Shown here: positions 30,468 through 30,979 of the stretch, in pieces
How positions within the stretch are numbered: position 1 is the first letter of the stretch
How the letters are laid out: each line of letters starts with the position of its first letter
Assembly: GCA_034698045.1 (NCBI GenBank)
Contig: JAQGAU010000330.1
Span: forward strand, 1 to 30,979
Direction: 5' to 3'
Length of the DNA stretch: 30,979 nt
Source: Paramacrobiotus richtersi
Lineage: Eukaryota; Tardigrada; Eutardigrada; Parachela; Macrobiotidae
Notes under the pieces: generated by a model
Told to the model about the DNA's origin: nothing
Seen by the model: the letters and a program-made list of their open reading frames with translations, nothing else
Databases searched by the model: none
Made by a program: the position numbers and the translations under genes

Positions 30468-30979
30468 GCCGGTTTTGGTCAGAGAGAGAAAACTTTTCTA
30501 ATTTTGCTGACATGCGAAATTCGTTATCGAAATCGACAACCGATTCGTCGGCATAAATGCAACGCTTTCGGGCTAGAAATTCCTGGTATTCCAGGCTCTC
30601 GACAAGAGTGGGCCCGTATTTACAAGCACATTTGCGAGCAAGATTCAACTGCACCATTGTATTTCCGGCAAACAGCTCGTTACAACTTATATCAGTTGGT
30701 TGAAATTTCTTTTGATCCTTATGAGATGCTTTTACAAAGGCGAAATCATGCGCACGTGGCAGTTTTCTAGCGCTTAGTGAGTAATCGGACTGGACACTGC
30801 TGCACGGTGAATCGCGATTTCGCGAATTACTCTCACCTGAGCTAGAGGCGTTGCGCTTGACCTTGTTCGCTTGGCACCCCGTCACTTCGTCGACCGACTG
30901 CACGTCGACCGACTGCACGTCGACCGACTGCACGTCGACCGACTGCACGTCGACCGACTGCACGTCGACCGACTGCACG
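30196..30979 (-). CDS. Gag-like protein of the Ngaro-like element, 5' end off window
   Basis: The frame enters from the right edge and stops at 30196. The N-terminal visible part is a perfect VQSVD pentapeptide repeat, followed by a Ser-rich linker, a helical middle (LARKCACKYGPTLVESLEYQ) and a C-terminal Cys/His cluster (CFNWN, then HKCGHCGASHRATAC), the type of zinc knuckle found at the end of DIRS/Ngaro gag proteins. It should bind the element RNA and package it. No ATG is visible before the edge, so the true start is outside. It overlaps RT-RNase H (30196-30467) in a different frame, which suggests frameshifting or independent initiation. Confidence 0.82.
   Translation of the reverse strand, partial: VQSVDVQSVDVQSVDVQSVDVQSVDVQSVDEVTGCQANKVKRNASSSGESNSRNRDSPCSSVQSDYSLSARKLPRAHDFAFVKASHKDQKKFQPTDISCNELFAGNTMVQLNLARKCACKYGPTLVESLEYQEFLARKRCIYADESVVDFDNEFRMSAKLEKFSLSDQNRRDSTSHGYFSAESRRIIDKTSKTKKSNYHNRLFRSAAGYQGKRRFAKPSCFNWNQQKPCSDNPSPYPHKCGHCGASHRATACDQAPSASS
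30887..30979 (-). repeat. 15-bp tandem repeat in gag, at least 6 units, continues off window
   Basis: Perfect units of gtcgaccgactgcac on the plus strand, which encode VQSVD on the minus strand. The length is a multiple of three, so unit number can change without breaking gag. The array reaches the edge and its full size is unknown. Confidence 0.95.

Larger units (their letters stand above)
26978..30979 (-). mobile_element. Ngaro-like (DIRS-order) tyrosine-recombinase retrotransposon, 5' end off window
   Basis: Reading on the minus strand, gag, RT-RNase H and tyrosine-recombinase frames overlap one another. They are followed by a 97-bp repeat, a 191-bp unit and a second copy of the 97-bp repeat. 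This is the B1-A2-B2 arrangement of split direct repeats in Ngaro/PAT-type elements, which integrate with a tyrosine recombinase through a circular intermediate rather than with a DDE integrase. No DAM methylase-like domain follows RNase H, which favours Ngaro over DIRS1. The matching A1 repeat should lie just beyond the right edge. The recombinase carries one frameshift; gag and RT-RNase H are open as far as visible. Confidence 0.88.

Overview
This is eukaryotic nuclear DNA from an animal, most likely an invertebrate. The evidence is spliced genes with GT-AG introns of about 58 to 620 bp, a rhodopsin-type seven-transmembrane receptor, relics of animal mitochondrial ClpX, ciliary ARMC3 and giant UBR4, and two families of animal retrotransposons. 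The many-receptor style and compact introns make me think of a tardigrade or a similar small-genome invertebrate. The window alone does not prove that.

Layout. 1-719 (minus): 5' end of an intact-looking orphan GPCR that runs off the left edge. 720-2059: nothing convincing. 2060 to about 5036 (minus): an R2-like non-LTR retrotransposon with an N-terminal zinc finger, reverse transcriptase and C-terminal restriction-like endonuclease; one long frame is broken only by two TGA codons. 5040-7100: no gene seen. 7099-8160: low-complexity Lys/Ser-rich and Ser/Ala-rich frames of unknown meaning. 8376-23127 (plus): a block of three recognisable genes in the same orientation, ClpX, ARMC3 and UBR4. All keep intron positions and splice sites, and all are riddled with stops and frameshifts. 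Between ARMC3 and UBR4 lie several exon-like stretches I do not recognise and a second, partial copy of an ARMC3 exon. UBR4 also lacks a central part of roughly 1,900 residues. 23149-25420: two very long inverted repeats. The first is a 614-bp near-perfect palindrome. The second is a foldback-type element of about 1.37 kb whose arms carry 24-bp tandem repeats. 25421-26977: no clear gene, two short perfect hairpins. 26978-30979 (minus): the 3' four kilobases of a Ngaro-like (DIRS-order, tyrosine-recombinase) retrotransposon with gag, RT-RNase H, YR and split direct repeats; its 5' end lies beyond the right edge.

How it fits together. The long open frames in the two retroelements and the GPCR show that the base calls are good, so the damage in ClpX, ARMC3 and UBR4 is probably real decay. 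The middle of the window is best read as a dead, unprocessed gene block, either a degenerate segmental duplicate or a lost locus. It is flanked and partly truncated by mobile and palindromic DNA. The least ordinary parts are the gene graveyard with a duplicated exon whose two copies carry different stops, the foldback element with tandem-repeat arms, and the paired palindromes at the broken 3' end of UBR4.
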